DNA of 64,000 nt from Sipunculus nudus (lineage: Eukaryota > Annelida > Sipuncula > Golfingiida > Sipunculidae): positions 65,730,019-65,794,018 of the forward strand of contig CM049306.1 in assembly GCA_026874595.1 (NCBI GenBank). The letters run 5' to 3'. A program made the translations under genes and the position numbers. This document shows positions 1 to 12,766 of this stretch, piece after piece. How positions within the stretch are numbered: position 1 is the stretch's first letter; each line of letters opens with the position of its first letter. The notes under the pieces were generated by a model. The model saw nothing but the letters and a program-made list of their open reading frames with translations, did not search any database and was not told the DNA's origin.

Positions 1-2242
1 GCATTATTCTTGGGGACACTTCGGAGTCCCAAAGCTCCCAAGGATATGGGTAACAGAGACCTAATTTCAGGTTTTCAAGGAGATTTTTCATGGACCTCCC
101 TGGATCTTAAGTTTGAAGATTCCAGGTCTAGTGGTTACGATTTGTGCCCTGTTAACAGATGACAGTTTCATTGCAGGTCTGAAAAAAAGAGAAAAAATTC
201 GTAAAAATTGGAAAAAATACAGGTGGTGCCACCAGTCTGCAGGAAGTGATGGAACATCCCATGATCAATATTCATGCAAAGAATCATGGTGATCAATGCA
301 GTAGTTATTCAGATACTTGAGCTTTTGTATCAAATTTGCATTATTCTGGGGGGTACTTTGGAGCCCCATAACTCCAAGGATATTTGTAACAGAGACCTAA
401 TTTCAGGTTTTCAAGGAGATTTTTCATGGACCTCCGTGGATATTAAGTTTGAAGATTTCCAGGTCTAGTGGTTACAATTTGTGCCCCGTTAACAGATGAC
501 AGTTTCACTGCAGGTCTGAAAAAAAAGAGAAAAATTTGTAAAAATTAGAAAAAATACAGGTGGCGCCACCAGTCTGCAGGAAGTGATGGAACATCCCATG
601 ATCAATATTCATGCAAAGAATCATGGTGATCAATGCAGTAGTTATTCAGATACTTTAGCTTTTGTATCATATTTTGCATTATTCTGGGGGGTACTGCGGA
701 GCCCCATAGCTCCAAGGATATGGGTAACAGAGACCTAATTTCAGGTTTTCAAGGAGATTTTTCATGGACCTCCCTGGATAATAAGTTTGAAGATTCCAGG
801 TCAAGTGGTAACGATTTGTGCCCTGTTAACAGATGACAGTTTCATTGAGGTTTGGAAAAAAAAAAGAGAAAAAATTTGTAAACATTTGAAAAAATACAGG
901 TGGCGCCACCAGTCTGCAGGAAGTGATGGAACATCCCATGATCAATATTCATGAAAAGAATCATGGTGATCAATGCAGTGGTTATTCAGATGCTTGAGCT
1001 TTTCTGTCAAATTTTTTTAATTATTCTGGGCGGTACTTCGGAGCCCCATAGCTGGAAGGATATGGGTAAGAGACCTAATTTCAGGTTTTCAAGGAGATTT
1101 TTCATGGACCTCCGTGGAAGTTAAATTTGAATATTCAAGGTCCAGTGGTTACGATTTGTGGCCTGTTAACAGATGACAGTTTCATTGCAGGTCTAAATAA
1201 AAAAGAGAAAAAAAAAAATCGTAAAAATTGGAAAAAATATAGGTGGCTCAACCAGTCTGCAGGAAGTGAAGGAACATCCCATGATCAATATTCATGCAAA
1301 GAATCACGGTGATCAATGCAGTAGTTATTCAGATACTTGAGCTTTTGTATCAAATTTTGCATTATTCTGGGGGTACTTTGGAGCCCCATAGCTCCAAGGA
1401 TATTGGTAACAGAGACCTAATTTCAGGTTTTCAAGGAGATTTTTCATGGACCTCCCTGGAAGTTAAGTTTGAAGATTCCAGGTCTAGTGGTTACGATTTG
1501 TGCCCTGTTAACAGATGACAGTTTCATTGCAGGTCTGAAAAAAAGAGAAAAAAAATCGTAAAAATTGGAAAAAATATAGATGGCCAATTGTTGTGCAATA
1601 AAATTTTTAAATGCAGTACATATTGATATTTGTATGGAACATCCGATGATCAATATTCATGCAAAGAATCATGTAGCCTACTCTGTCTAAGAATCATGGT
1701 GATCAATGCAGTGGTTAATCAGATGCTTGAGCTTTTGTGTCAAATTTTGAATAATTCTGGGGGGTACTTCGGAGCTCCATAGGTCGAAGGATATGGGTAA
1801 GAGACCTAATTTCAGGTTTTCAAGGAGATTTTTCATGGACATCCGTGGAAGTTAAGTTTGAAGATTCCAGGTGCAGTGGTTACGATTTGTGCCCTGTTAA
1901 CAGATGACAGTTTCATTACAGGTCTGAAAAAATAAGAGAAAAAAAATCTAAAAATTGGAAAAAATATAGGTGGCTCAACCAGTCTGCATAAAGTGATGGA
2001 ACATCCCATGATCAATATTCATGCAAAGAATCACGGTGATCAATGCAGTAGTTATTCAGATACTTGAGCTTTTGTATCAAATTTTGCATTATTCTGGGGG
2101 GTACTTTAGAACCCCATAGCTCCGAGAATATAGGCCACAGTGACCTAATTTCAGGTTTTCAAGGAGAATTTGCATAGACCTCCCAGGATGTCAAGTAAGA
2201 ATATTTAAGGTCTAGTGGTTACAATTTGTGCCCTGTTACCGG
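1..2242 (+). repeat. 340-bp tandem array, core of a family A element (left end outside window)
   Basis: Units of about 336-342 bases begin at the AGGTGGYGCCACCAGTCTGC motif (about 221, 557, 897, 1239, 1966). Each unit carries the same landmarks: CATGATCAATATTCATGC, GGGGGTACTTTGGAGCCCC, GGTAACAGAGACCTAATTTC, and GTTACGATTTGTGCCCTG before an A-rich stretch. The unit starting near 1239 is interrupted by a foreign patch (about 1580-1640), and the last unit runs into a microsatellite at 2243. The same unit forms the array at 18733-20690. The short reading frames seen inside recur with the unit and are not genes. Confidence 0.9.
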
Positions 2243-2334
2243 ACAGACGGCAGGACGGCCGGACGGCCGGACGGACGACTGATAAAAGGTGATCCCTATA
2301 GCTCAGATGACTTACAGTCAGCTGAGCTAAAAAT
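2243..2334 (+). mobile_element. Family A tail: RGAC microsatellite and terminal hairpin (copy A1)
   Basis: A (GGAC)-type microsatellite (2240-2278) is followed by a 31-base hairpin at 2299-2329. Its arms are TAGCTCA and TGAGCTA, with inner arms TGACT and AGTCA around a TAC loop, then an A run. The same tail occurs at 6541-6636, 20701-20775 and 37350-37427. Microsatellite plus hairpin is the 3' plan of Helentron-derived non-autonomous elements. The head of this copy lies before the window. Confidence 0.7.
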
Positions 2335-2385
2335 GAGGGCGCAGCAGTTCACATGTGACCTGATGATAAACCCGATTCACTTAAA

Positions 2386-3295
2386 TTGCAAACCAAGTTT
2401 TTTCAAACAGTTGAAAGATATAGTTCCAATAATCTGGGAATTCTGCATCTAGACATTGTGTCTAGACGTCTAGACGCTGTGTCTAGATGTCTAGACACAT
2501 TGTCTGGACACCAGCCAGAGCCAGGTCAGTTGCCATGGTGATGTCTGGACCGCACCTGTTTGTACTGAGTGACCTCTTGACTTGGCTGATGAAACTCAGC
2601 ATGTTGTCAAATCTGTTTTCAAACACAGAAAGCCTTTTTCAATTGGCTACAATGCTTTTTTAAAGCTGTATTTACCCAATCTATTCTTATAAAACTAGCA
2701 GAACCCTACCATAGAATAATTCTTGTAAAGTTTAAACCAATCAGCTTAACAGTTTCATCATAAATCAGTGTATAAGCTAGAAGAGTTTAAAATTACATTT
2801 TCGCTTGTGAAAACACAATAATGTAGGTGGCGCCACCAATACCTCAATTTCAGATATGACACATGTGAAAAACATTGGTATAAAATTTGGTGATTATAGC
2901 TCAGACCGTTTCTGAGATTTTAATTTTAGTGTGCTTTTTTGGACATATGACTAAGTTCAACCTCCTGTAACTCGGCTAAAAATCTCTGAACTGGAACCAT
3001 TCGAACAAACTTGAGAGAAATTGTTCCAGGGATCCTTTCTGTGAAATATTGGACAATTTGGCTGGACAGTTTCGGAGAAGAAGATTTTTAAAGCTTTTTA
3101 AAATCTAAGAAAATGCTGTTAGAAAAAAAATAAACAAAATTCGAGAGAGTTTTTCAGATGACTGATTATTTGCAAAAATTTTGGTGATGCTAGCTTCTGC
3201 CATTTTTGAGATAGCTATGGTAAACGTACAGACGACGCACGACACACGATGTACGACGCTGCACCTTTGCATAAGCTCACAGGTTCGTTAAAAAT
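2386..3295 (+). mobile_element. Family B, second module only (copy B3)
   Basis: Aligns by eye along its whole length with 33057-33969 and 46575-47456. Landmarks in order: GCAAACCAAGTTT, a cluster of GTCTAGAC palindromes (about 2455-2500), CCAGGTCAGTTGCCATGGTGATGTC, a GGTGGCGCCACC palindrome near 2827, an ACGACGCACGAC stretch near 3231, and the tail GCATAAGCTCACAGGTTCG followed by A-rich DNA. The first module and the head seen in the other two copies are absent. Confidence 0.75.
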
Positions 3296-3992
3296 AATAA
3301 GAAAATCATATGATTTTTTAAAATAAAATATAACTGAAATGATTATTAAAATAATATTATAGAATATATTCATGAATGCATTCATGAATACATTTTGAAA
3401 GTATCTGCACTGGTATACTAATGAAATACTTTCATTTTTACCTGAATTCCAATTGTTATGCAATAAAATTTTTAAATGCAGTACATATTGATATTTGTAA
3501 TCAAATACATTTGCAAAGCATTTGCACCATGTCTAGTATTTATTCAGTTTTAGCCAAACAATGATGTTGAGAATCCAGAATATACAAAATTCACAAATTT
3601 AAATAATGATCATAAGTACCTGGTTTTATGGCTTTTATTTATATTAAAAAAAGTAAATGTAATATATTCTCTTTGGACTACTTTCACATCAATCTACACA
3701 CTAGACATAGTAGGAATCTAGACTAATATTATCATCTGCATCTTTGTCTATCATTAATTTCCATCATATGATCCCTAATGATTAGTAATGAATAATATGA
3801 TTAATTTTTTATCATTAAAAATGAACTGAAAAATACCATAGGTGACTGCATGGTGTTATTTGGAAAAACATTGACACTGACATTCTATCCATCCATACAA
3901 GATTCTTACATCATCAGTACCTGCAAGTTAATTTCCTGTTACTCATCAACTAACAAATGCCTTTTCTATTTATTTTTCTTTAATTTGTTATT
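3296..3992. repeat. AT-rich degenerate repeat, left copy
   Basis: About 3340-3700 matches 4390-4690 and about 3735-3990 matches 5180-5410, with landmarks GAATATATTCATGAATGCAT, GCACCATGTCTRGTATTTAT, AATAATGATCATAAGTACC and CATCCATACAA. The two copies are a diverged direct duplication with a roughly 450-base insert in the right copy. No coding frame is supported. Confidence 0.55.
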
Positions 3993-6636
3993 AACAAGGG
4001 ACCCATGGGTCACGGTGCTCAGCTGTTATATATGATCACAAAATATGATTTGGAAGAGGTAGGCAAAGGCTGGTTTTGTGAGGTAATAAGCTCTCTTATG
4101 AGCTGACGGTGTTTAACTCAAGTTATGTAAGATTTTAATAATATCTGTTAAGACAGGGAAGAGGATTGATGTCATTAATATTATTTACAGTTGGAAATGG
4201 TGTGCTATTATCACATAGGTTTTGACTTGGCCATAAAACTATACCTACATTGCAGCAAAATTATTTGAAAAGTTAAAACTATTTATTAAAAATTAATAAC
4301 AAATATTGTGTCAAATTTAATTTAAATTAAAAATAATAACAGTATCATGTTTTTTTCATAAAAGATTTTTTAATAATATTATAGAATTAAATGATTATTG
4401 AAATAACATATAGAATATATTCATGAATGCATTTGTATTCAAATACTTTCATTTTTACCTGTATTCCTATCCTTATACATGAAATTATGGAGTACATATT
4501 CATATTTGCATTCAAATAAATTTGCAAAGTACTGCACCATGTCTGGTATTTATTCAGTTTCAGCCAAACAAAGTTAATGAGAATCCAGAATAAACAAATA
4601 TCACAAATTTAAATAATGATCATAAGTACCTGGTTTTATGAATTTTATTTATATTCAAAAATAAAACTAAAATATTCACTTTGGACTACCTTCAAATCAA
4701 TCTACACACTAGACATAGCATGAGTCTTATGACAATTATTTACATTACAGAAATCATAATGAGAACTTGTCTAAGATCTGATTTTTTATCATATTCAAAT
4801 TTTTTTATTAAAAAAATGTATCAGAAAAAAAAATTGAAGTATCTCAGCTATGAAACCATTATATGTGTAAAAAATAACCCTAGGATAAGAACACCCTATA
4901 AATTATACAAGAAGAAAACTAGAGACAGGCAAGTTCAATTTTATTAAATGAAATATAAAGGAAGTAGTAATATTAATTTTGATTATTCACATAGTCTTGT
5001 GACAGCTGTTACAGCCACGTCTCTGAATGACATAAGTGAAACATATTGACATCTTTAATCAGTACTTGTATGAGTAAAAATTTTTAAATTTTGACATTTT
5101 AACTTTTTTTTAAATTTTGAAATAAATATAAATTAACAAGCTGAGACACTTGGAAAAGACCTGGGAATTTAGATTTATATTATAAACTGCATCTTTGTAA
5201 ATCATTAATTTCCTTCATATAATCCCTAATAGTACATAACAATATAATTTAATTATTTTTTTTTTCATTGTTAAAACTGAAAAGAAGAATACCATATGTG
5301 ACTCAATGGTGTTACTTGGAATACATTTTCATCCATCCATACAAAATCCATAAAACATCAGTAACTGCAAGGTTACTCATCAACTGTCAAATTCCTTTTC
5401 TACTGATTATTTTTAAAGTTGTTATTATAGATCTATAAAAATTTATTTATTCATTGTTTATTGTTATGCTGTTGGTCTACACAACTAATACATGAGCTGG
5501 GTTGGACAACTGGATCAGCTGTGGGGAGCAATAAGCTGCCCAGCTGCAAGTATATGCCCCGCATCATGCGTGCATAATTGGCAGGAAAGGTCAAGTAGAG
5601 GACCTGGGTAGAGCCTTGATCTGACATGGTGTCATAAAAACTTTAATAAAAAACTAGTTTTTGACCAATTTCTTTCAACTTCAGTTTTGAAGTGTAACAA
5701 TGGGTTTTTAATTGAAATTAAAGTTTTTTCTTAATATCTCGAAGGAATGAAGTTCTAGTGACCAAACTTTTGGGATGGTAGGGGGGTTTGGGGGACATCT
5801 AACTGTATGCCAAATTTTGGGAGCTGTGAGCTGGCCTGGTAAGCTTGGACGCTGAGCTCTAGCAAACTGCATAACATTTGCTTGATCTAAACAATACTTT
5901 ACATGGTGCTTGAAAACTTGAATAAAATCTACAGTTTTTGATCAACTGGTTTCAAATATCAGATGTTTAGAGATGAAATGCTTATGGTAGCATGCTGTGA
6001 AAATTAAATCCAAAGAAGTTACAGGAAAAAATGTGCCATGGTCAAATCTGGGCAAAATTTAAGTTACTGATTTTATATTTATGCTAATAACTTATAAAAT
6101 TTTAAAAAAAAAATCTATTTTTGGGTATACAATTGAATCTTGATTAAATAAAGTTATATACCTGAAAGAAAGTCTCTAGCTTCAGCAATTCTCAAGTTAA
6201 AGGAGTAAATATATTTCCTGAATTTTTTCAAAGTGCATTATGTTTGGGCCCATTACTTCAAGAATTTAAAAATAATGAAGTAATTTCTGGTATGTACATA
6301 GGAAATATATAGAGGAATTAATATATTAAAAATGGTCAATATCAGGTCAGTGGTTTTGATATTAGGCAGTCTTGAAGTGTAACAATGGGTTTTAAATGTA
6401 AAAGGGAGGTTTTTCCTTAAAAAAATTCGAAGGAACGAAGTCCAAGTGACCCGATTTTCAGTATGGTAGGAGATTTTTGGGACATCTAAAGGTATGCCGA
6501 ATTTAAGATTCGTAGGTCCAACGGTTTCAAAACATGCCAGTTTAACGGACGGACAGACGGATGGAAGAAAGGACAGCCGACGGACAAAGGACCACGTCTA
6601 TAGCTCACATGACTAATAGTCAACTGAGCTAAAAAG
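3993..6636 (+). mobile_element. Family A element, complete copy A2
   Basis: The head at 3993 reads AACAAGG, then the palindrome GACCCATGGGTC, then CACGGT and the subterminal motif GCTCAGCTG. The tail at 6541-6631 is an RGAC microsatellite and a 31-base hairpin (arms TAGCTCA/TGAGCTA and TGACT/AGTCA, loop AAT). GCTCAGCTG is answered in the tail by CAACTGAGC, one base off a perfect inverse. The interior is AT-rich, without the 340-bp array, and contains the right copy of the degenerate repeat (4340-5430). Segment 6230-6635 aligns with 37055-37426. It has no coding capacity of its own. Confidence 0.6.
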
Positions 6637-7300
6637 GAGGAATACTCTCAGTGCCTCAAAGACAAAACAGCAAATATATTAAAGCAATGTTAGAAATGAA
6701 CAAACTTCTAATCAAAAGATCCCCATCAGCATATAATGAGGCATAAGGGATAAGGGGCCACTTATAAAGCAACTGATGGCCAAGAGACCAGGATATTCAG
6801 GAACCACCTTTTAACAAATTAAGTTTGAACCATTATCAGCTGATATAGAGGTTGAATATATTGCTTATTCATATAATAAATTAATATTATAAATGCATAA
6901 TGAAAGTCAATGTAGAAAATATATAATATAAATAATGATTACAGAAATATAACAGAATGTTATCAAACTTGCACCAGAGCCAGTTATATAGTGCACTGCC
7001 TTGATATGAATGAGGGCCGAAATCCAATTATCACTCATTGACATGGAGGAGGTTTGTTCTGTGACAGATAGGAAATTTTTTAATTTATAGCGGCGCAAAT
7101 CCATAATTACAACTGCACATTTTCTGTTTAGAACTCCACACAAATTGAGGTCAACTGCACATTGAAATATACTCTGGGAAAAAAAAGAGACAAAGTGAAA
7201 AGGGGCCTCATAAACTCATCAGCAAGGTCAATCTATAAAAAAAAAAAGTATAAGGTTATCCTCAGGATGCTGAGGCTGGTATTTATATAATTAACTCCCC
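6637..7300. other. AT-rich DNA, nothing recognised
   Basis: Low-complexity AT-rich sequence. A 78-residue minus-strand frame (6907-7143) has no recognisable motif, no splice context and no similarity that I can name. I see no gene or repeat family here. Confidence 0.4.
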
Positions 7301-7314
7301 GCCCCCCGCCCCCT

Positions 7315-7960
7315 CCAGGGGAGACTTTGTTTTCAGTGCCGTCATCGTCAGTTGTCGTCTGTAGGATATCCTGTGAATGCAATAACTTTTGAAGGGCTAC
7401 ATATTTTCCTCCAAATTTAAAACACTGATGGTTCCCACCAAAATCTTGAACGAGTTTGAAACCAAGTGACCTTGACCTTCATCTTCAAGGTCAAATCTGC
7501 CGAAATATTAAATTTTTGTAGGATATCTCGAGAATGCAATAACTTTTTAAGGGCTGCATATTTTCTACCATTATTTTAAACACTGATTGTTCCCACGAAA
7601 ATCATGGACGAGTTGAAGCCTGGTCACTTTGACCTTCATCTTCAAGATAAATCTGCAGAAATGGAAAATTATTGTTAATCCCACGACTTTTGAAGTTTTT
7701 CACATTTTGTCCTCAAAATTGGTACACTGATGGTATCTATAAAGTTATCAAAGGAGTTTGAAAGCTGATGACCTTGACCAATATCTTAAAGGTCAAATCA
7801 GCCAAATTATAGTTATTGTTTTGTGAATGCGATAAACTTCCTCCCAAATTTGAAACACTAATTTTTCCTACCAAAATCTTGGATGAGTTAGAAACCTGGT
7901 GACCTTGACAGGGTCAGATCTCTCACAGTGTCTTCATTGATATAACCAATATGCAAAAGG
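7315..7960. repeat. About 165-bp tandem array rich in AGGTCA half-sites
   Basis: Four diverged units share GGATATCYYGTGAATGCAATAACTTTTG, a CCTCCAAATT block, and GTGACCTTGACCTTCATCTTCAAGGTCAAA. Spacing is about 165 bases, shrinking in the last unit. It is bounded by CCCCGCCCCCC at the left and GGGGGGCAGGG at the right. Core repeats of about 160 bases of this kind are known from the bivalve pearl family; assignment to that family is inference. Confidence 0.65.
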
Positions 7961-9274
7961 GGGGCAGGGTGAGACATCAGTGTTTGCAAGTGTGAAAACA
8001 AGCCATTCTAGTTTCACTTTTTTTGTCAATATTTTCCATCACCAGACTTGGTCAAAAAGTAGCAGACCCTCCTTGGCATCCTACTAAAATCCTCCTGAAC
8101 CCTTGTAAAACGTAGCTAACTATAGTTCACCCTGGGGGTGACCTAAGTAAGCCCTAGAAGGGCCTTGGCGCAGTGGTATCTGAACTTGGTTGATCGTGCT
8201 TCAACCAGGGTTGGGTCCAGGTAACAGTACCTAGGTACAGGTACAGGTACTTGCGAAATGGTCAGGTACAGGTACAGGTACAGCATTTTTGTAAAGTACC
8301 TAGGTGCAGGTACAGGTACATTTTAAAGATATACGAATATAATTTAATTGCATTTAATTCATTTAGATATGCAATAATAAATTAAAATAGAATGGCAGAA
8401 TATATCATTAAAAAGTATTAAATGATCACTTCCCATGTCATCAGGAAAAATTAAGGCCTGGCAAATGTAAAAGGATTGCCTTTTGTAAATGTGATAAATG
8501 AACTAAGCTGATAAATTTTACAAAGTTATTAATACAGAAATATAAAACTTTCATAAAAAATTATTTCAAATCAAGTTTTGAGCTTTTGAGTAATGGTTTA
8601 AAGTCAAAATCTCTGGGAGCACCACACTTCGGAGTAAAGAGACTTAATAGTTTGACTGGAAGGGAAAAATCTTCCAATCAATTTTATAGATTAACTTTAT
8701 GACAATAATACATACAAAATTAGAAGTAACAATACACATGTTCATGGCAGAGAGTCACACTGAGGATGGTTTGAGCACCTGCATGTATGGCATAAACCGG
8801 GACTTATTCTGTAAAATAGGAAGTTCTCCTTTTGTTTGGCTTATGTTGAGAGTTCAGTGATATAATATGTATTTTCCTTAGTTCTACATTTATCCCACAC
8901 CAATGTTCTTTAAAAATACTAGACAACATGTATCTGCATAGGGGCATAAAAGCAACACTGTCCATACCCTTTGCTCTGTACCATAGAGGCTAGAGGTAGC
9001 TTGGCCAGCATGCTACTAGCCCAAGTCCACTTAAGTTCAAAGGCTGCAGGGTTGAAAGCTTAGGAATTACCCGGAGCCCTGCCTGGTTTAGATAACAGCC
9101 CCGACAGGGATGACAGCTCCGTACCTTACTTGACCAAACTTGATGTCCATATCCAGTATCTTACCTGTAATTCATATAAATTTGAATTGTGTTCCTAGAT
9201 ACAAATACAAGTACCTGGCCCCAACCCTGTTCAGTGTACATACTAGCCAACTTAAAAAATGGGGCATGTAGGCA

Positions 9275-9996
9275 GCACTCAGTAAAACCCGGAATATCCA
9301 TGGAATTTTCGAGAATATCTGATTTCTCGGAATAAAAGTTAGTGCAATTTTTTTCGATGGAGGACCCATGGCAGTAGGAGAAAAGTACCCATACCTAAAG
9401 ATTGAATAATAAACTTCCCATTTCTTCAGGGTTCCGTTCTAATCTTTGAATTATTAAGGTGTATTCTACATTTTTCTGAGTCAGATTGGACCTGCCAGGA
9501 ACGACGGCCATGGTTATGGTGGTTCTCACCTAAAACCTGCAGTTTTAGGAGAAACCTTGGAGAGTATAAACAGCTGACAGGGTAGGATAAAAAGGATATA
9601 TGGCCTAATCGCCAATAAAGCAGGTGAACTTAAGATTTATCAGATATACTCCTCTCACTGATAATAAGATTATGGAATAATTTGGAAGGCCACAACTAAA
9701 GAAAGGGGCCAGGCATAGAGAGACTTTCTACAATTAATGGAAGTATGACATTTGGACAGGGAGGCTTCAACAGTATCAACAGTATTTTTTCAGGAATCAG
9801 TGTGGATGAAGATACAACTTATATCAGCTGCATGGTTGTCAATGTATGAAATATTTACAAATGCAACATACAGTAAAAATCAATGAACACTAGTATAATG
9901 GAAACCTTACTTACCATTTACACACACCCAAAGTCCACATTCACAGGCAATTCCTTTTAAAATATTTTCATCAAATTTTAATATTGATTTAAAATA

Positions 9997-10077
<81 letters not shown>

Positions 10078-10713
10078 CCATTAAACATATATATATATAT
10101 ATTATTCAATTCCATAAACATGTATGTATATATGTTTATGCGCATGTATGTTTATGTCTGTGCATATGTATACTATATATATATGTATATTTGTCTATAG
10201 TTTATATATATATATATGTATATTTATGTGTTTGCATATTATGTGTACTGACCTATACATGTATGTATATGGACCGTGAGTCTGAAATAAAGCATTATCT
10301 ATCTATCTATCTGTCTATATTAACCTGTATCCAACAGGTACAAATTAATTTGTGAACAGAAATGGAGAAAGTTGCAGTTTTTTACTTATGTGGTTTTGAG
10401 TGGGCCGGCCTGGTGGCCATGGGTCTAGATTCTCCTAGAATTCTCTGGTGCTTCCAAAATATTAGTTAACATGGCCGTCGTCCAGGGCCGTTTGAAAAGA
10501 TGTTCATAAAATCGTCCGCTGTACCTTTTTAAGTAAAGGATTAGGCCGGAACAACAAAGAAATGGGAAGTTTATTATTCAATCTTTAGTTATGGGTACTT
10601 TATTCCTACTTTCATGAGTCCGACTCTGAGGGAAATTGTTCAAACTTTTATTCCGAGATAACTCGCAATTTCTGAGGATATTCCGCAGATATTCCGGGTT
10701 TTACTGAGTGCCC
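9275..10713. mobile_element. MULE-like element with about 200-bp inverted repeats, nested in the hAT-like element
   Basis: The left arm (GCACTCAGTAAAACCCGG, 9275 to about 9480) is repeated inverted at about 10500-10713, ending GGTTTTACTGAGTGCCC. Arms share TCGGAATAAAAGTT, AAGTACCCATA and AAAGATTGAATAATAAACTT blocks. The 9-mer ATGTAGGCA flanks both sides (9266-9274 and 10714-10722). Long inverted arms with a 9-bp duplication are the Mutator-superfamily pattern. The middle holds a TA microsatellite and no coding frame. Confidence 0.7.
10001..10074. repeat. (TA)n microsatellite
   Basis: Uninterrupted TA dinucleotides followed by further short TA tracts to about 10225, and a TATC tract near 10290. 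Confidence 0.95.
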
Positions 10714-11121
10714 ATGTAGGCAACCCCCTGTGTCTATCCTTTGTTGGTTGCTGTATACTTGTGTTGATAATATAATGCTGCAATGAACTTCCTGTTTAGA
10801 AGCTGGAGGTTAACCAGCTTGCTAGTCAGGCAGCAAGGATGAATGCTTTGTAATTACACCTGCCTAAGATAACTAACTGCCCTGACAGGTGTGACAGCTT
10901 TGTACATTCAATTGACCCAAACCTGGTGTCCATTTCAAGGACCAGTATCAAATTTGTACCTTGAGTACCTTATACCAGGTACAGGTACTTTAGTTCCAGG
11001 TACAGGTACAAGGTACTTCCTACTTAAGACAGCCAGGTACAGGTACTGGTACAGGTACTCTGAATTGTGTACCTAGGTACAGGTACAGGTACAAGTACCT
11101 GGCCCCAACCCTTGTTTCAAC

Positions 11122-12560
11122 CGTGGCCAAACCGTACCTAGAACCTACTGGGCCGTACAAGAACCGTGAAAGATCTTGGTGCTGCCCTGATGAGCTGAAC
11201 GTGATCTGTACCCGGAAGGTTATTTTCGAAGTGTCCTAATTCGGGCAAGGTGGAACTAGGGGGTCCCCAAGCCGGGGCCACTACTGCTATGGCGTTAGCA
11301 CTGGGTTTCTACCAGGTCTCTGGTGGGGTTCTACTACGATTCCATTTTCACCCCATGTGCAGTACTTTGACTTGACCGCGGCAAAGTATTGCACGCAAAA
11401 CTGCAATGGGACATGTTGCCGATTGGAGACGGTTGATCAGGATTGATTAAGGGTCACTAGGTTGGAGTACGGTCTAACTAGGATTGGCTACGATTAACTA
11501 CAGTGTCCAACCTAACTGCTTCCGGGATGCCAAGACCGGGTATATATGCGACTATAGTCTGTTCCGCTAACCGTGAAACACTGTTTTTTAGCGATCATTT
11601 TTAAAAGAATTGAGACAGAACAAAGATTTTTGGTGCAGAGTTAAATGAGAATGAGACCTAATTTCTGACAGGAAAAATGCAACATACCTGAGATGAATGG
11701 CCTGTAATGAACAAAAATAAAAATCCAGGAGAAACTCGCGGGCTGTTTACGACATTTTGTGCCTGGTCAACTGACAAGATTATGCCTCGCATGTGCCTGA
11801 CGTCATAAGCGTTGTTCAATTTTGCAGGAGATAGAATCCCGCTGTTTGGCGATGTGAGGTGGTCAAACAAATGAATAATCACAGCTATACACGTTAAGTG
11901 CATGTATAATGTAGCCCCTGTTATATCAGATGCTTGCACATGAATGATGAATGGCACCCCTGCTCTCTCCCTTCAAGCGCTGTTTCAGAGTCAAAGGAGA
12001 TTCTTTTTAAATTTGAAAAAAAACTTGATCCAACCTGTTACTACAATCTCTCGGCTTAAAAAGGTGTTGGTATCTAATACTTATAAAAGGAATTCGGTTC
12101 AGGTTTGTTTGCGATGTTCTCTGAAACCGCGTTGTGTACAATATTGTGCCATACATCATTTAAAAGGTTATTATCCCCGCAGTGACATAGGCGATATGAA
12201 AATAAATAATTTTTAATGTACATATAATTTTGAGTGATTTCTCCATTTTTTTACTGAGCACAGCCGAACTGCCTTCGGCAATCACCAGAATGCGTGCATC
12301 GTGGTCACCTAACCTCTAACACTAAGGACTATTGTTCATATGAATAACACTTGCTTTCAATGAGGGATTTGACCCACGTGCATGGTCAGTAAAAGAGATA
12401 AACATGTTTCTCGCTTTATGAAATGGAGAGTTCAACCCAGGAGGATTAATGACAAAACCTAATTCAAGGTCCCAATTTCAGGAACAGGGCTGGGTGGGTG
12501 GGGTGGGATTGGGTGGTGGCAGGGGTTTCAGGCCTCAAAATTTATCTGTTACGTGATCAG
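11122..12560. other. Lower-copy DNA, less AT-rich, no gene assigned
   Basis: After the hAT-like element the base composition becomes more balanced (11122-11570). A hairpin lies at 11357-11394. TGACGTCA occurs near 11799. Short open frames exist on both strands (11658-11957 minus, 11944-12216 plus) without recognisable domains. Possibly host sequence, but nothing decisive is visible. Confidence 0.35.
11357..11394. other. Hairpin, 13-base arms
   Basis: GTGCAGTACTTTG and CAAAGTATTGCAC are inverse copies with one mismatch, enclosing a 12-base loop. Could be a structured untranslated element or a remnant of a small inverted-repeat transposon. Confidence 0.5.
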
Positions 12561-12580
12561 AAAGGTTGCGGTGGTTGAAA

Positions 12581-12637
12581 ATGGGATACGGACCCTCTGC
12601 ATGGAGTCCCGTTGGGTCTGCTTCTGCTACTTACAAG
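12581..12637 (+). CDS. Candidate first coding exon, unknown host gene
   Basis: ATG in a good context (GAAAATGG) opens a 19-codon frame MGYGPSAWSPVGSASATYK ending exactly at TACAAG followed by a GTATGC donor. The exon is more GC-rich than its surroundings. No downstream exon could be joined with confidence: an AG acceptor near 12746 leads to a stop in phase. Function unknown; a chance open frame is quite possible. Confidence 0.25.
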
Positions 12638-12766
12638 GTATGCATATTTCTGTTTCTTTCTTCAGGAACAGTTTCCTTGCAACATACATTTAAAAATCTT
12701 TCATGTGTTCCTCACATCAACCTAATCTTTATATGTCCAACAATAGAATCCAGTCAAATATCATCA

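Larger units (their letters stand above)
8206..11113. mobile_element. hAT-like non-autonomous element with 8-bp target duplication
   Basis: The left end CAGGGTTGGGTCCAGGTA (8206) is the inverse of the right end TACCTGGCCCCAACCCTT (ends 11113). The flanks GCTTCAAC (8198-8205) and GTTTCAAC (11114-11121) form an 8-bp duplication with one mismatch, the length typical of hAT. Both ends carry GGTACA hexamer repeats. An internal copy of the right end lies at 9095-9229, so the element contains a partial tandem duplication. A MULE-like element sits inside at 9275-10713. No transposase frame is present. Confidence 0.7.

Noticed and set aside
8161-8197. GGCGCAGTGGT resembling a tRNA A box
   Set aside because: After removing the hAT-like element the continuing sequence has no B box, and no cloverleaf can be drawn.
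11187-11240. CTGATGAG resembling a hammerhead ribozyme core
   Set aside because: The GAAA part of the core and the three stems could not be placed.
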